NCBI GenBank assembly: GCA_035578155.1
Contig: JAPWDM010000004.1
Span: 53,677,762 to 53,741,761, forward strand
Source: Brachynemurus nebulosus
Lineage: Eukaryota; Arthropoda; Insecta; Neuroptera; Myrmeleontidae
DNA: 64,000 nucleotides
Reading direction: 5' to 3'
The notes beneath the pieces are model-generated. The model did no database searches and had not been told where the DNA came from. It saw only the letters and a program-made list of their open reading frames with translations. Position numbers and translations under genes: made by a program. Below, in pieces: positions 1 to 11,798 of this stretch (positions are counted from its first letter, which is position 1; each line of letters begins with the position of its first letter).

Positions 1-165
1 CCGGCCGCACTAAATTCGAGCGCCCCGGGGTCGTGCGTGTCACTGGGGTAATGGGCTTGTCCCTAGGGCCCCTCATTCCCGTATCCCTGGCGTGGGAGTC
101 CCACGTCTCTTATGAGGCTCCGTGGAGGCTGAGGAGAGGGGTGGAGGATTTATTGCGTTACGTGT

Positions 166-1445
166 ATGGGAGATGAAAACTTAAATAAACAGGGCGAGTC
201 CGGGCCCTCCAAACCGGACGCGAACCTGGCTCCACCACCGTCAACTGGTGTGAGCTTCGGTAGCGAGACACGTCCCGCCACCGCGTCCAATGTACCCACA
301 CCGCAAACTAGCGGGGCGAGTATAGAGTTCAAAAGTGGTAACCCTCCCCCTAAAAAAGGGAATCGTCGTGAGCGTCAAATTCCAATTGACGCTCCAAGAG
401 AGCAAGTTGCAAATTTTATGAGAGTTTTAGTAATAAAACCAACGGAAGGAGACTTCAGTAAGATGAGTCCCTTCCAGCTAGCAAAATTAGTTAGAGATTT
501 TATTGGGCAAAGAGTTGCTCGTGGAGGCATGCTCAGCGGCACAATCCGAGAAAATCAGCAGCTTAAAGAATCTCGGGCAATACGCAGTGGAGGTGACTCC
601 CCATGGAGTATTAAACTACCCCCGGGGCGTAGTCATGCATCCCTCACTAGCGTATCGCACCCTTGAAGAGGTAGTGTCGGAGATGTCTCCACAGGGGTAA
701 TAGAAGCGAAGAGGCTTAAATTTAATAGGGGGAATAAATATCCGAAGTCACCCCTAATCATGTTAACATTCAATAAGACTACCCTGCTAGAAGAGGTAGT
801 CTTAAACCTCTTCGAAAAAATCGACGTTCGTCCGTATATTCCGGCACCAATGAGGTGCTTTAATTGCCAGAAATACGGACATGCAAGTCAAAAATATAAC
901 GTGGAGCAACAGATTTGCGTGTGTTTGCAACAGATTTATATTACATAAAGGATTTATATTACAACAGATTTATGTTACATAAAGGACGTCCATGTGACGA
1001 GCCAATCAAATGCATAAATTGTGGCGGCGATCACTCGGCCAAGTCGAGGAATTGCCCCATCTTCAAACTGGAATTAGCCGTCCAAGAGCCGAGGGCCCTC
1101 GCGAAGCTAAGCTATCCAGAGGCAAAACGGGCGCTTCTGGGCAACATACCCCGTAGCTCGGCCTTGGATGGTTATGCACGCACTGTTGCAGCCCGCGCCC
1201 CAACAGCGGCTGAGAAGAATAGTGAAATCAAGGAAATTAAAGAAGCCACAAGACAGATGCAGCTTACGATGCAACGTATGCAAATCAGTCTCATGCGCTC
1301 TGTGGGTGTAGCTGGTCCTACATCAGCGGCAGCGCCAGCCAAGGTCCCTGAGGCCAACAGGGTGCTAACAACCACCCTTAGGGACCCATTGATTACGGCA
1401 GCATTGCTTACTCCTCCGCCCGGGCGTCTACGCTCCTTCTCCTAG
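166..1445 (+). pseudogene. LINE ORF1 (gag-like, zinc knuckle), frameshifted
   Basis: Remnant of the nucleic-acid-binding ORF1 protein of an I/Jockey-type element. The frame from 166 gives a Pro-rich N-terminus and then a helical segment. It shifts frame near 510, where the gag-like segment beginning LLVEACSAAQSEK continues to about 700. Two CCHC knuckle regions are visible: CFNCQKYGH near 855-880, whose last Cys is lost, and C-I-N-C-GGDHSAKSRNC near 1014-1065. Between them lies a direct duplication of about 30 bp (ACAGATTTATATTACATAAA type, 909-985) that looks like a local insertion. The region after the knuckles (to 1445) is the usual variable C-terminus. The frameshifts make it non-functional as read. 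Confidence 0.7.
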
Positions 1446-1546
1446 ATCCTGTTCACAATGCAGGCATACGACTGGCTACGGGGCATTTCGAACGAGCCCT
1501 ATGAGCCTCTGCGTAGAGTCGGGTCTTCTGCCGCTGCGACTTAGAC

Positions 1547-2595
1547 GTGAGCGTCTCTTTCACAATTATGCAGCGGGGCAACACCTTCACATGTAAACCA
1601 CCCGACTCTATTCAGATACCGTTTACAGGGGCTCTATGGTCGACGTCCCACCATAAGTCGACCAGTGGCCGTTCGAACGCAGGAGTTGTTAGAGAGTCTC
1701 AACTTACAGTTCGCCAGGGTACTTCCCAAACATTCTATGGAAGTACCCCCTTGGCTGATCCATTAAGTAAGGCGTCGTGTCGACCTGACTGGTCTCAACA
1801 AGGAGGGGACCAGTTCATTCGAATACCGATCCCGCTTCTACGAGATCATAAGCGAACTTGACTCTCTCTGCATATACACAAACAGCTACAGGTGTGGGAA
1901 GTGCCATTGTCATTCGTGACAACCCTCACGCTTGGTCACTTCCTCCCCAGGTCACTGTATATACTGCGGAATTATTTACTATTTTGCAAGCCCTGAGATT
2001 CTGTCAAACATCTGAAGACAGCGCATTCCTCATTTGTTCCGACTCGTTGAGCGCGTTGCAAGCGATCTGCCACTCTCATACCATCGATCCGCTGGTGCAG
2101 AACATCTTGACGTGTCTCTACATGCTCCGCCAAAAGTCTATCACCTTCTTTCGGATTCCCGGACATGTAGGGATACCTGGCAATGAACTTGCCGACCAGG
2201 CAGCACGACATGCAGCCGAAGTCGGTGAGCCACAAGACGTTCCTATACGCCCAGAGGATCTGAGAGTGTGCATTAGATCCGCGATCGAACATAAATGGCA
2301 ATGTGAGTGGAACAACCTCAAGGCTAAGCTCAGGCAGGTGAAACCTGAGGTCCGAAAAACTCTGGCACCTATAAATCTGAGCCGGCGAGAGAGTGTGGCC
2401 CTAACACTTTTACGCTTGGGTCACACGGCGTTAATGCATCGCCATCTTCTCGCCGGTGAGGATCAGCCTAGGTGCGCTGCATGCGGGACGGCACTGACCG
2501 TGAGGCATATAGTTGAGGAATGTCTAACCTTTGAGCCATTGCGCCAGAGGTTGCAGCTCCCGAATAATATGTGTATGTTTGTCCCCGTTGTCTAG
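1547..2595 (+). pseudogene. LINE ORF2 C-terminal part with RNase H domain (copy A)
   Basis: RNase H-type domain of a non-LTR retrotransposon polyprotein; the enzyme degrades RNA in RNA/DNA hybrids. The best frame is 1858-2595. It shows the stretch TATGVGSAIV, the acidic motif TAELFTILQAL, CSDSLSALQAI, and the C-terminal HVGIPGNELADQAARHA signature. After it comes the C-x2-C...H-x4-C zinc-like tail (CAACGTALTVRHIVEEC) usual after RNase H in this group. The segment before 1858 is in another frame, and the first acidic motif, readable as YIDGSK in the sister copy near 8170, is damaged here. No reverse transcriptase precedes it. Confidence 0.75.
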
Positions 2596-2692
2596 TGCAT
2601 TTATGTGTCCCTGTATATTTTGTGTATGTTTTTATTTTACCGTGTGTGGCGGCGTATGCCCTCTGCTGGCGATGCCGCTGGGTGCTGCTGAC

Positions 2693-3090
2693 TAGTGATG
2701 GAGAACTATCGATAGTCCCGACTATCGATAGTTACGATAGTCGTGAAACTATCGATAGTTATCGATAGTTTATCGATAGTTTTTGATACCCAAGTTGGGC
2801 GGCATTTAGATAGCCGTCGAGCAAAAAAAAAAGAAAAGAAAAAAGGTCGCCGGTTTTACGCTGGGGCGGAATTATTCCTTTTTGCCCGGAAATTCCCTTA
2901 AAATGGTTGTTTTTATATCTCTGGCTATAATTTCTACGAAATTTTTATTATCTTTAGTATTTATAAGTAAACGAATTGACTGAAAAAAAGTATCGAAAAC
3001 TATCGATAGTAAAAAAAAAATATCGATAGTTTTCGATAGTCAAAACTATCGATAGTTATCGATAGTGCTATCGATAGTTCTCCACCACTA
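2693..3090. mobile_element. Non-autonomous hAT-like element (MITE) with ATCGATAG repeats
   Basis: A 398-bp insert in the 3' UTR of LINE copy A. The ends are inverted repeats, TAGTGATGGAGAACTATCGA at left and its imperfect complement at right (23 bp, one mismatch). They are flanked by the direct 8-bp duplication CTGCTGAC (2685-2692 and 3091-3098). An 8-bp duplication and a TAGTG terminus are the hAT pattern. Both subterminal zones hold several palindromic CTATCGATAG units, a plausible transposase-binding array. There is no coding capacity. The uninterrupted LINE 3' UTR in sister copies shows the empty site. Confidence 0.8.
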
Positions 3091-3235
3091 CTGCTGACCA
3101 CGCCATCCACCGGCAGCAGTACTCCAATTTTAACCAAAAAAAAATAATAATGATAATAAATATAATAATAACAATAATGAATATAATAAAACAATAATAA
3201 ATATAATAATAACAAGTATAACAATAGTAATATAA

Positions 3236-4710
3236 ATCCAATCTCACGTCCAGTCTTAGACTAAGTGCTCGGCGGGCAACTGTTAGCTTCGGCGAGCAGG
3301 CCAACGAGGCTCTGATACCGTGTTTCGACAAGGATGATCGTGTAGAGGGGACGATGTAGTATCCCCCGAGTCAGTGTTATGCCTGCGTCAGCTTGAGTTT
3401 GGTTAGTAGTACCTTCACCGGAATTCACCGCGTCGCCAGTGCTGCATACTCCAGTGGACGTGATCTTCGGAGTCCGACGATACCGTTCGGATGTGTCGAA
3501 AAGGTGACATTGCGTCTGTGATTTGTGTAAAAATTGTGATCTGATATCTGTGATAGTTGTTATGCCACCTTGGGTTCTCATGCCTGAGGTGGTACTTTTT
3601 AATTGTTGCTCGTCCTGTGATATTTCCCTGGCCTTGTTCTTGTTTCGATGGGTAGGAATACGGCTCCCGACGCACTCATTCTCATCAGCCACTCGTACGA
3701 GTCGACGTCTGCCCGAACGGCTGAGTGAGCTCGCTCAGTAAGACGTTGTCGTTCCTCCTGCGGATACGTTCGTGGGCGTCAAAGTAATACGATCATAGGT
3801 CAGATGTTGATTCTGTGATATTCTATGGCACTGTCTCGTTCTCTGTAGCCTCGGCTCGGACAAACGTGGCGTAGTCATCGTACCGGTCTCCCATGTGGGT
3901 TGACCCCGACATCTGACAGAACGGCGCATGTACCTAGTAATCAGTTATCTGACAGAATAGTATATACTGCTCAGTAATCAGATGTCACTGTCCCTACACG
4001 TGTGAGTTTCTAGGTGTTGACGGGGCCAATTCGGAATTGTCGAGACTATGGGGAACAGAATCGTGTCACAGAGCAAAAAATTCTTTAAAATCTATGATGT
4101 TTTTGTTTTCTTTTTTTAATAAGATTGTTTTTAATCTGCTTTGTTTTAACGATGTACCATTGTAGGCCTTTTCCACCCGAGGTGGTACATCAATTTTTAT
4201 TCTTATCTGTGAAATTTTGTTGTGCCGCTGTGGGCTTACTGTTGTAGCCCTTCAGCGGTATTGTTTTTAACTACTTATTGCGGCACTGGTCGGCCTGTGG
4301 CTCTCCAGTGGCGTAATAAGATTTTACTTTTATTTTTTTTATTGTGATATTACCTGGGCGATATTTTTACTCAATTTTTTCCACTCCGAAGCCCTTTACA
4401 CTTCGGAGTTTTATCTTTGGTTTTTCAGGGCTTTGTGATCGGACGCTTTGGCTAGCACTTAGCGTACTGCCACCAAGGACTATCCGCTTTGTGTGATGCC
4501 CTGGGATGGCAGGGCCCATCGGTGTATTTTATTATGTGTATGTTTTGTCCGTTGTCTATTGCTTTTATGTGTTCCTGTCTGTTTTGTGTATGTTTTTATC
4601 CTTACCGTTTATGGCGGTGCATACCCTCCGCTGGTGATGCCGCCGGGCACTACTGACCGCGCCATCCACCGACATCAGTGCTCCAATTTTAATTTAAAAA
4701 AATAAATAAA
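3236..4710 (+). mobile_element. Non-autonomous LINE derivative (5' UTR + 3' UTR only), copy B
   Basis: About 1.47 kb beginning AATCCAATCTCACGTCCAG, a start shared with the elements at 6375 and 37895. It ends in the same 3' UTR (CGCCATCC...CCAATTTTAA plus AT-rich tail) as LINE copies A and D. Between these ends there is no ORF1, endonuclease, reverse transcriptase or RNase H. The same arrangement recurs at 37880-39357, so it is a family rather than one random deletion. It is probably mobilised in trans by the full LINE. It holds a cluster of stem-loops (4151-4409). Confidence 0.65.
4151..4409 (+). other. Cluster of stem-loops in LINE 3' region
   Basis: Four consecutive inverted repeats can be read: 4151-4191 (GATGTACCA...TGGTACATC), 4223-4260 (GCCGCTG...CAGCGGT), 4276-4317 (TTGCGGCACTGG...CCAGTGGCGTAA) and 4383-4409 (ACTCCGAAG...CTTCGGAGT). 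Each loop has a GGCC/GCCC core, often followed by TTTTACACC or TTTCCACCC. Equivalent hairpins are present near 9080-9245 and 38800-39075, so the RNA folds are kept across family members. The function is unknown; recognition by the retrotransposition machinery is a guess. Confidence 0.6.
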
Positions 4711-5504
4711 TAAATTTCACGAAGAATTTTTTCAACCTTCTCCCAAATTGCGTGGACTAGCTTTATAGAAGGATGGACATAATGAAACCAATATCTTCTA
4801 TTTCATAGCTTTTCTTTATTAAAATTGCCAAAATATTTTCGATATGTTTAATATCATCTTCAGTGGCTAAACATCAAAAAAAAAAAAAATTTTTACAACG
4901 TAATAATAAACAATAACATCATTTTTATATATTTACAATTCTTCGTTAACTTATACTATTATTTTTTAGGTTATAAGCTACATATTGGATAGGAGGATTA
5001 TTTATTTATTTTTGTAAAAACAACAAGAATTTGTGATTTAGTTGATATATAGGAAATTTGATGTTTGGAAGAATATCTATTTGTGTTAACGAAACAAACA
5101 AAACCTATTTTTTAATATTAGCGGATTTGAGACAGGACAAACTGAAACAGTATGTATATTAAAATGTTAAAAAAATTTTTTTTTACAATCTTACTCACCA
5201 GAAATTATCTAAATTTCAGATTGTCATTCTTGGATAACAACCAACCATACCAACAATCCATTAGAACAATTTAACTAGTTTTTTTTGCATTTCACATGGA
5301 AATTTGTCAATCGAAAAAATTTTTTATAAAATAATTACTTTAATTTAAAACAATTAAAAAAGTCAAACATATTTAAAATGTAAAATCAAAAAAAATTTTT
5401 CAAGAGAATTTTTTTTTTTTTAAATTATCACAGTTTGTACAATGTACTCCTCAAGTACATTGTTATTGGTATGGTAGCACAGTGATCAACTGAACTAAAT
5501 TTGT

Positions 5505-5540
<36 letters not shown>

Positions 5541-6320
5541 TTGATCACTGTGCTACCATACCAATAACAATGTACTTGAGGAGTACATTGTACAAACTGT
5601 GATAATTTAAAAAAAAAAAATTCTCTTGAAAAATTTTTTTTGATTTTACATTTTAAATATGTTTGACTTTTTTAATTGTTTTAAATTAAAGTAATTATTT
5701 TATAAAAAATTTTTTCGATTGACAAATTTCCATGTGAAATGCAAAAAAAAACTAGTTAAATTGTTCTAATGGATTGTTGGTATGGTTGGTTGTTATCCAA
5801 GAATGACAATCTGAAATTTAGATAATTTCTGGTGAGTAAGATTGTAAAAAAAAAAATTTTTTAACATTTTAATATACATACTGTTTCAGTTTGTCCTGTC
5901 TCAAATCCGCTAATATTAAAAAATAGGTTTTGTTTGTTTCGTTAACACAAATAGATATTCTTCCAAACATAAAATTTCCTATATATCAACTAAATCACAA
6001 ATTCTTGTTGTTTTTACAAAAATAAATAAATAATCCTCCTATCCAATATGTAGCTTATAACCTAAAAAATAATAGTATAAGTTAACGAAGAATTGTAAAT
6101 ATATAAAAATGATGTTATTGTTTATTATTACGTTGTAAAAATTTTTTTTTTTTTGATGTTTAGCCACTGAAGATGATATTAAACATATCGAAAATATTTT
6201 GGCAATTTTAATAAAGAAAAGCTATGAAATAGAAGATATTGGTTTCATTATGTCCATCCTTCTATAAAGCTAGTCCACGCAATTTGGGAGAAGGTTGAAA
6301 AAATTCTTCGTGAAATTTAT
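4710..6320. repeat. 1.6-kb near-perfect palindrome (two 781-bp inverted arms)
   Basis: Arms 4710-5490 and 5540-6320 are reverse complements with no net length change (paired coordinates sum to 11030). The spacer is a 49-bp T-rich segment. One difference noted by eye is 5060/5970. The unit sits in the A-rich tail of LINE derivative B, just before copy D. The outer part of each arm reads CACTGAAGATGATATTAAAC, then ATATCGAAAA, resembling the 3' ends of some retroelements, with a hammerhead-like core (6167-6193; mirrored at 4837-4863). It has no long ORF. It could be a foldback element, a head-to-head retroelement pair or an assembly artefact. Confidence 0.85.
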
Positions 6321-6873
6321 ATATCCCAAAAAAATATTGTTGTAAATAAATAAATAAAAATAAAAAATATGTAAGGCATAAATCCAACCTCACATTCAGT
6401 CTTAGACTACGTGCCCGGCGGGCAACTGTTAGCTTCGGCGAGCAGGCCAACGAGGCTCTGGTAGTTCATTTTTTTTAGTCATTCTTATTATTTCTTTTCG
6501 TTTTTATTGTTTTTTGTTTTCGTTATTTTTATTTCTTTTTGTTTGAGGTTTTCTTTTGTCTTTTGTTTCTCTTTTGTTTTCGGTTTTGTTTTGTTTTCGT
6601 TTTTTCCTATGTTGTCCCAACTTTAAGTCATCTTCAGGACCCACACTAGCTCGTGTGTGGCTTAGCGGAGTTGCTTGGAAAAGGGGGTTCTGATGACTGA
6701 GGGAAGCCGTTACCTTCGGGTACGGCGAAACAACACTTCACTTTGGCCCTGGCTTCTAGCATAGGCCGTGACTGCGGTAGAGATAGACAAGAAATAGATA
6801 TAGGGGTGAAAGAGGGTGTGTTCGCGGTTTACGTGTTCGCGGTTTCCCCGGACCTGATGAAGTCCCCTACGTC

Positions 6874-7697
6874 ATGATTCGGAATCTGCCTTATCCTGGT
6901 AAGTGTAGGTTACTGGATCTATACAACGAATTTTTTAGGCAAGGCGTTTACCCTCCACAGTGGCGAGAAGCTACCACCATTCCGCTACTAAAAGAGGGTA
7001 AAGATCCATCGCAACTATCTAGCTACCGTCCAATATCTTTGACTTGCTGTTTCAGCAAGGTATTGGAAAAAATGGTGAACAACGTCTCCTCTGGTGGCTG
7101 AAATCACACAACCTTATACTTAAACACCAATGTGGGTTCCGCCGATACCATTCGACTATGGACCACCTTGTTCGCCTCGAGAATGTCATTCACGACGCCT
7201 TTCTCCAACGAAAACACCTTGTGGCTTTGCTTTTTGAATTGTAGAGAGCCTATGATATGACCTGGAGGTATCGCATTCTCAAGAAGCGGCACGACTGGGG
7301 TTTAAGAGGTAACCTCCCTCAGTTCGTAAAAAGTTTTCTGACTGACCATCCTTTTCGAATCCGGGTAGGTGACACTGGGTCTGAAGCCCACTCCCAGAAG
7401 AATGGTGTTCCTCAAGGCTCCACCATTAGTGTCACCTTGTTTTCCATCTCAGTCAGTCATATAGCAGCTTCAGACCCAATTCGTCGTTGCTTGTACGTTG
7501 ATGACCTCACAATCTTCTATGCAGCCGATACCACTGAACATATCCAAGGACGGCTGCAGCAAAGCATCAACGAAGTGGTGACTTCTGCAGAAGCTCTTGG
7601 TTTTCGTTTCTCACCACAAAAAACTTCGGTGCCCACACCTCCAAGCCTTAGCTGCGAGTTTTCGCAGGACAATCAACATGCTCAAGTGCTTGGCTAG
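6874..7697 (+). pseudogene. LINE reverse transcriptase, frameshifted fragment
   Basis: Reverse transcriptase of the same LINE family in three overlapping frames (6874-7101, about 7077-7244, 7257-7697). Motifs run in the expected order: SSYRPISLTCCFSKVLEKMV, QCGFRR...STMDHLVRLE, the strand-B region NGVPQGSTISVTLF, and the catalytic YVDDL at about 7494-7508. At least two frame breaks, near 7080 and at the TAG near 7242, disrupt it. It ends abruptly after the thumb region near 7697, followed by joined sequence (7770 onward) also present in copy A near 1395. Confidence 0.8.
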
Positions 7698-7999
7698 GGT
7701 GATGGTGCATCGTGGGGTGCGGGCCGTGAGTCGTTGCTTCGCCTATATCAATCGCTAGTTCTGACTAGGATTGATTAAGGCAGCATTGCTTACTCCTCCG
7801 CCCGGGCGTCTGCGAGCCCTTTTATGGGTCTCTGCGTAGAGTCGGGTCTGCCTCCGCTGCGACTGAGACGTGAGCGTCTCTTGCTCAATTATGCAGCGGG
7901 GATATATGCAACACCTACGCATATTAATCACCCGACTCTATTCAGATACCGTTTACAGGGGCTCTATGGTCGACGCAGGAGTTATTAGAGAGTCTGCAC

Positions 8000-8900
8000 T
8001 TACAGTTCGCCAAGGTACTTCCCAAACGTCCTATGGAAGTACCCCCTTGGCTGATCCCTAACGTAAGGTGTCGTTTCGACCTGACTGGTCTCAACAAGGA
8101 GTGGATCAGTTCGTTCGAATATCGACCCCGCTTCTACGAGATCATTAGCGAACTTGACTCTCTCTGCATATACATAGATGGTTCCAAAACAGCAACGGGT
8201 GTGGGATTCGTGACGATCCTCTCGCTTGGTCACTTCCACCCCAGGCCAGCTGTGTATACTGTAAAATTATTTGCTATTTTGCAAGCCCTGCGATTCTGTC
8301 AAACATCCGAGGACAGCTCAGCTCATTCCTCATTTGTTCCAACTCATTGAGCGCGTTGCAAGCGACCTGCCGCTCTCATACCACCGATCCCCTGGTGCAA
8401 AATATACCGTATCTCTACATGCTCCGGCAGAAGTCGATCACCTTCTTCTGGATTCCCGGACATGTGGGGATACCTGGCAATGAATTCGACGACCAGGCAG
8501 CACGTCATGCAACCGAAGTCGGTGAGCCATAGGACATTGCCATACGTCCAGAGGATCTGAGAGTGTGCATTAGATCTGCGATCGAATAAAAAAGGCAACG
8601 AGAGTGGAACAACCTCACGGCTAAACTCAAGCGGGTGAAACCTGAGGTCCGAAGAACTCCGGCACCTGTAAATCGGAGCCGACGAGAAAGTGTGGCCCCG
8701 ACACGTTTACGTTTGGGCCACACGGCGTTAACACATTGTCATCTTCTCGCCGGTGAGGATCAGCTAAGGTGCGCCACCTGCGGGACGGCGCTGATCGTGA
8801 GGCATATAGTTGAGGAATGTGTAACCTTTGAGCCACTGCGCCAGAGCTTGCAGCCCCCGAATAATGTAGCCGAAGCTTTAGCTTTTGGTGCTGTCTCTGA
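8000..8900 (+). pseudogene. LINE RNase H domain, frameshifted (copy D)
   Basis: Second RNase H remnant. The first motif CIYIDGSKTATGVGF is intact near 8164-8208. A frameshift near 8300 moves the rest into other frames: ALQATCRSHTTDPLVQ from 8350, then HVGIPGNEFDDQAARHA. An in-frame TAG follows at about 8530, and a further frame carries the RRESVAPTRLRLGHTALTH and CATCGTALIVRHIVEEC tail (8635-8880). It is more decayed than copy A in the middle but retains the first acidic motif that copy A has lost. Confidence 0.75.
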
Positions 8901-9460
8901 AAGAAAGATGCTTGGATTTCTCCGGAATTCGCATCTTCTTCAGAGACTTTAGGGGCATTACATCTCTTAATTTTATTCAAAGTCGTCTCTTGACTGTCCC
9001 TCGACAGTTATATTTTTATCTTTTAGCTTTGTTTTTAAATTATGTGTTTTCAAGATTTTTGTGTTTGTCGTATTTATTAACAATACCCTGTTCCAGCTGG
9101 TCTGGCAGGGTACTTTTAGTCCTTGGTTATGCCACTAAGGGCCTTTTACACCTTTAGTGGTACTTTGTTATTTATACCTTGTTATTTGTTTTCATTATTG
9201 TTTTTTAATGATGTACCACCGAAGGCCTTTTACACCCTAGGTGGTACATAAATTTTTGTTTATTTGTGTATCTTTGTCGGTATAATCTTTATTTGTGTAT
9301 GTTTGTCCGTTGTCTAGTGCATTAATGTGTCCCTGTCTTTATTTGTCGTTTTTATTCCTATTGTGTTTGGCGGCGCATGCCCTTAGTAGGCGATGCCGCC
9401 GGGTTCTGCTGATCACACCATCCATCGGTAGGAATACCCCAATTTTAATAAAAAAAAAAA

Positions 9461-10146
9461 ATAATAAATAAAAATAAGAAAAAAAAAATAAAAAATATGA
9501 CAATTTAACTCATGTGTATCAAATTATCATGTGTATCAAGAATATTGTAGTTTTTTCGCTCTTACCATGGAAAAAAATTTAGGACAAATTTTCACAGCGA
9601 AAAAAATGGTACAGAACATTTCATTGCTTATTTAATTGTAGGCAAACACGATAGAAACGAAACAAAAATTCGTATTGGTAAATCTAATTGATTTCAGAAC
9701 CATAATAACAGTGTATTAAATCAGGGCTTCTTAAACTATGGGTCGGAACCTCAATTGGGGTCGCTTAGCGAAATCTTGGGGTACGTACTATTAAATTTTC
9801 TACATTTGATCCTAATAATTGTGAAAAATTAGCTATTGACCACGGAACTTTGATTATGCGTGCCCGGCGATTTTTTTAAAGAGCCGGAACTATTTCTAAT
9901 ACATCCTGAATAGAAACGTTTTGTATTTTTATTCTGTGTACAAAAATACAATTTTTTTTTACAAATTTCCCTTATAATTTCTTTTTTCTTTTTCGAAACC
10001 CGCTTAATATAAATTTTACTATCAAAACCTACTAAATCCAAATAATTTTGATTAAAAAAGGGGTAAATTAATTTTGAATAGAGTTATGGTTTTTTGCGAT
10101 TTTCTACGATTTTTATAAAATGGAATTAGTAGATTTTGAAACTAGG

Positions 10147-10148
<2 letters not shown>
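9461..10148. other. AT-rich spacer, no gene seen
   Basis: An A-rich LINE tail followed by AT-rich sequence with stops in all frames. No recognised family. The segment near 9720-9790 (GGGTCGGAACCTCAATTGGG) is of a type that occurs in insect repeats, but I cannot assign it. Confidence 0.5.

Positions 10149-10228
<80 letters not shown>
10149..10228. repeat. (AT)n microsatellite
   Basis: An uninterrupted run of about 40 AT dinucleotides. Confidence 0.95.
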
Positions 10229-10231
<3 letters not shown>

Positions 10232-10539
10232 ATATAGGACTTCTTTAAACTTCTAGTTTATAGAATAAACTTTTAATCTAGATTATCTATATACATAGAA
10301 AGAAATATGTGAAGTAGGTACTATATACATAAACTCAATTTTTTTCCCCAAATTTAGAAATATAGTATACAAATAGTCAAGTAAATAACCCACCCAAAAA
10401 AACACTCCTTTCATTTCGATGTACGCAAAGCCTAAAGGTAATAATGGGTTTATTTTGTATCACTGGACATCAAACACTTTTAATTACTAGTTTTTGTTAA
10501 GTGAATTTTTAATCAATATATATATTGAAATTAGTAATT

Positions 10540-11700
<1,161 letters not shown>

Positions 11701-11709
11701 TATATACAA

Positions 11710-11712
<3 letters not shown>

Positions 11713-11791
<79 letters not shown>
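11713..11791. repeat. (AT)n microsatellite
   Basis: About 40 AT units just outside the right end of the 10793-11700 element. Confidence 0.95.

Positions 11792-11798
<7 letters not shown>

Larger units (their letters stand above)
1..3235 (+). mobile_element. I/Jockey-group non-LTR retrotransposon, decayed copy A
   Basis: A non-LTR (LINE) copy that begins before or at the window edge. It keeps most of ORF1 (gag-like, zinc knuckles) and the RNase H end of ORF2. The endonuclease and reverse transcriptase that should lie between them are missing: ORF1 sequence ends near 1445 and RNase H-side sequence begins near 1550. The 3' UTR, from about 2565, is shared with the copies ending near 4710, 9460 and 39357 (same segment ending CCAATTTTAA plus an A-rich tail). 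It is split by a 398-bp hAT-like insert at 2693-3090. The tail from 3130 is a degenerate AATAATA run. The copy is defective for autonomous retrotransposition. Confidence 0.8.
6375..9460 (+). mobile_element. I/Jockey-group non-LTR retrotransposon, decayed copy D
   Basis: Starts with the family 5' end (AATCCAACCTCACATTCAGT, then the GGCGGGCAACTGTTAGCTTC segment also seen near 3270 and 37930) and ends with the common 3' UTR and A-rich tail near 9445. Inside are reverse transcriptase fragments (6874-7697) and RNase H (8030-8880). ORF1 and the endonuclease are absent: 6470-6870 is T-rich and low-complexity, then unrecognised sequence. Stem-loops with GGCCTTTTACACC loops recur at 9080-9245. It is a dead copy with several frameshifts. 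Confidence 0.8.

Noticed and set aside
3261..3929. Overlapping minus- and plus-strand frames in the LINE 5' region (also 37877-38623)
   Set aside because: Frames conflict, differ between copies, and show no similarity to ORF1 or ORF2.
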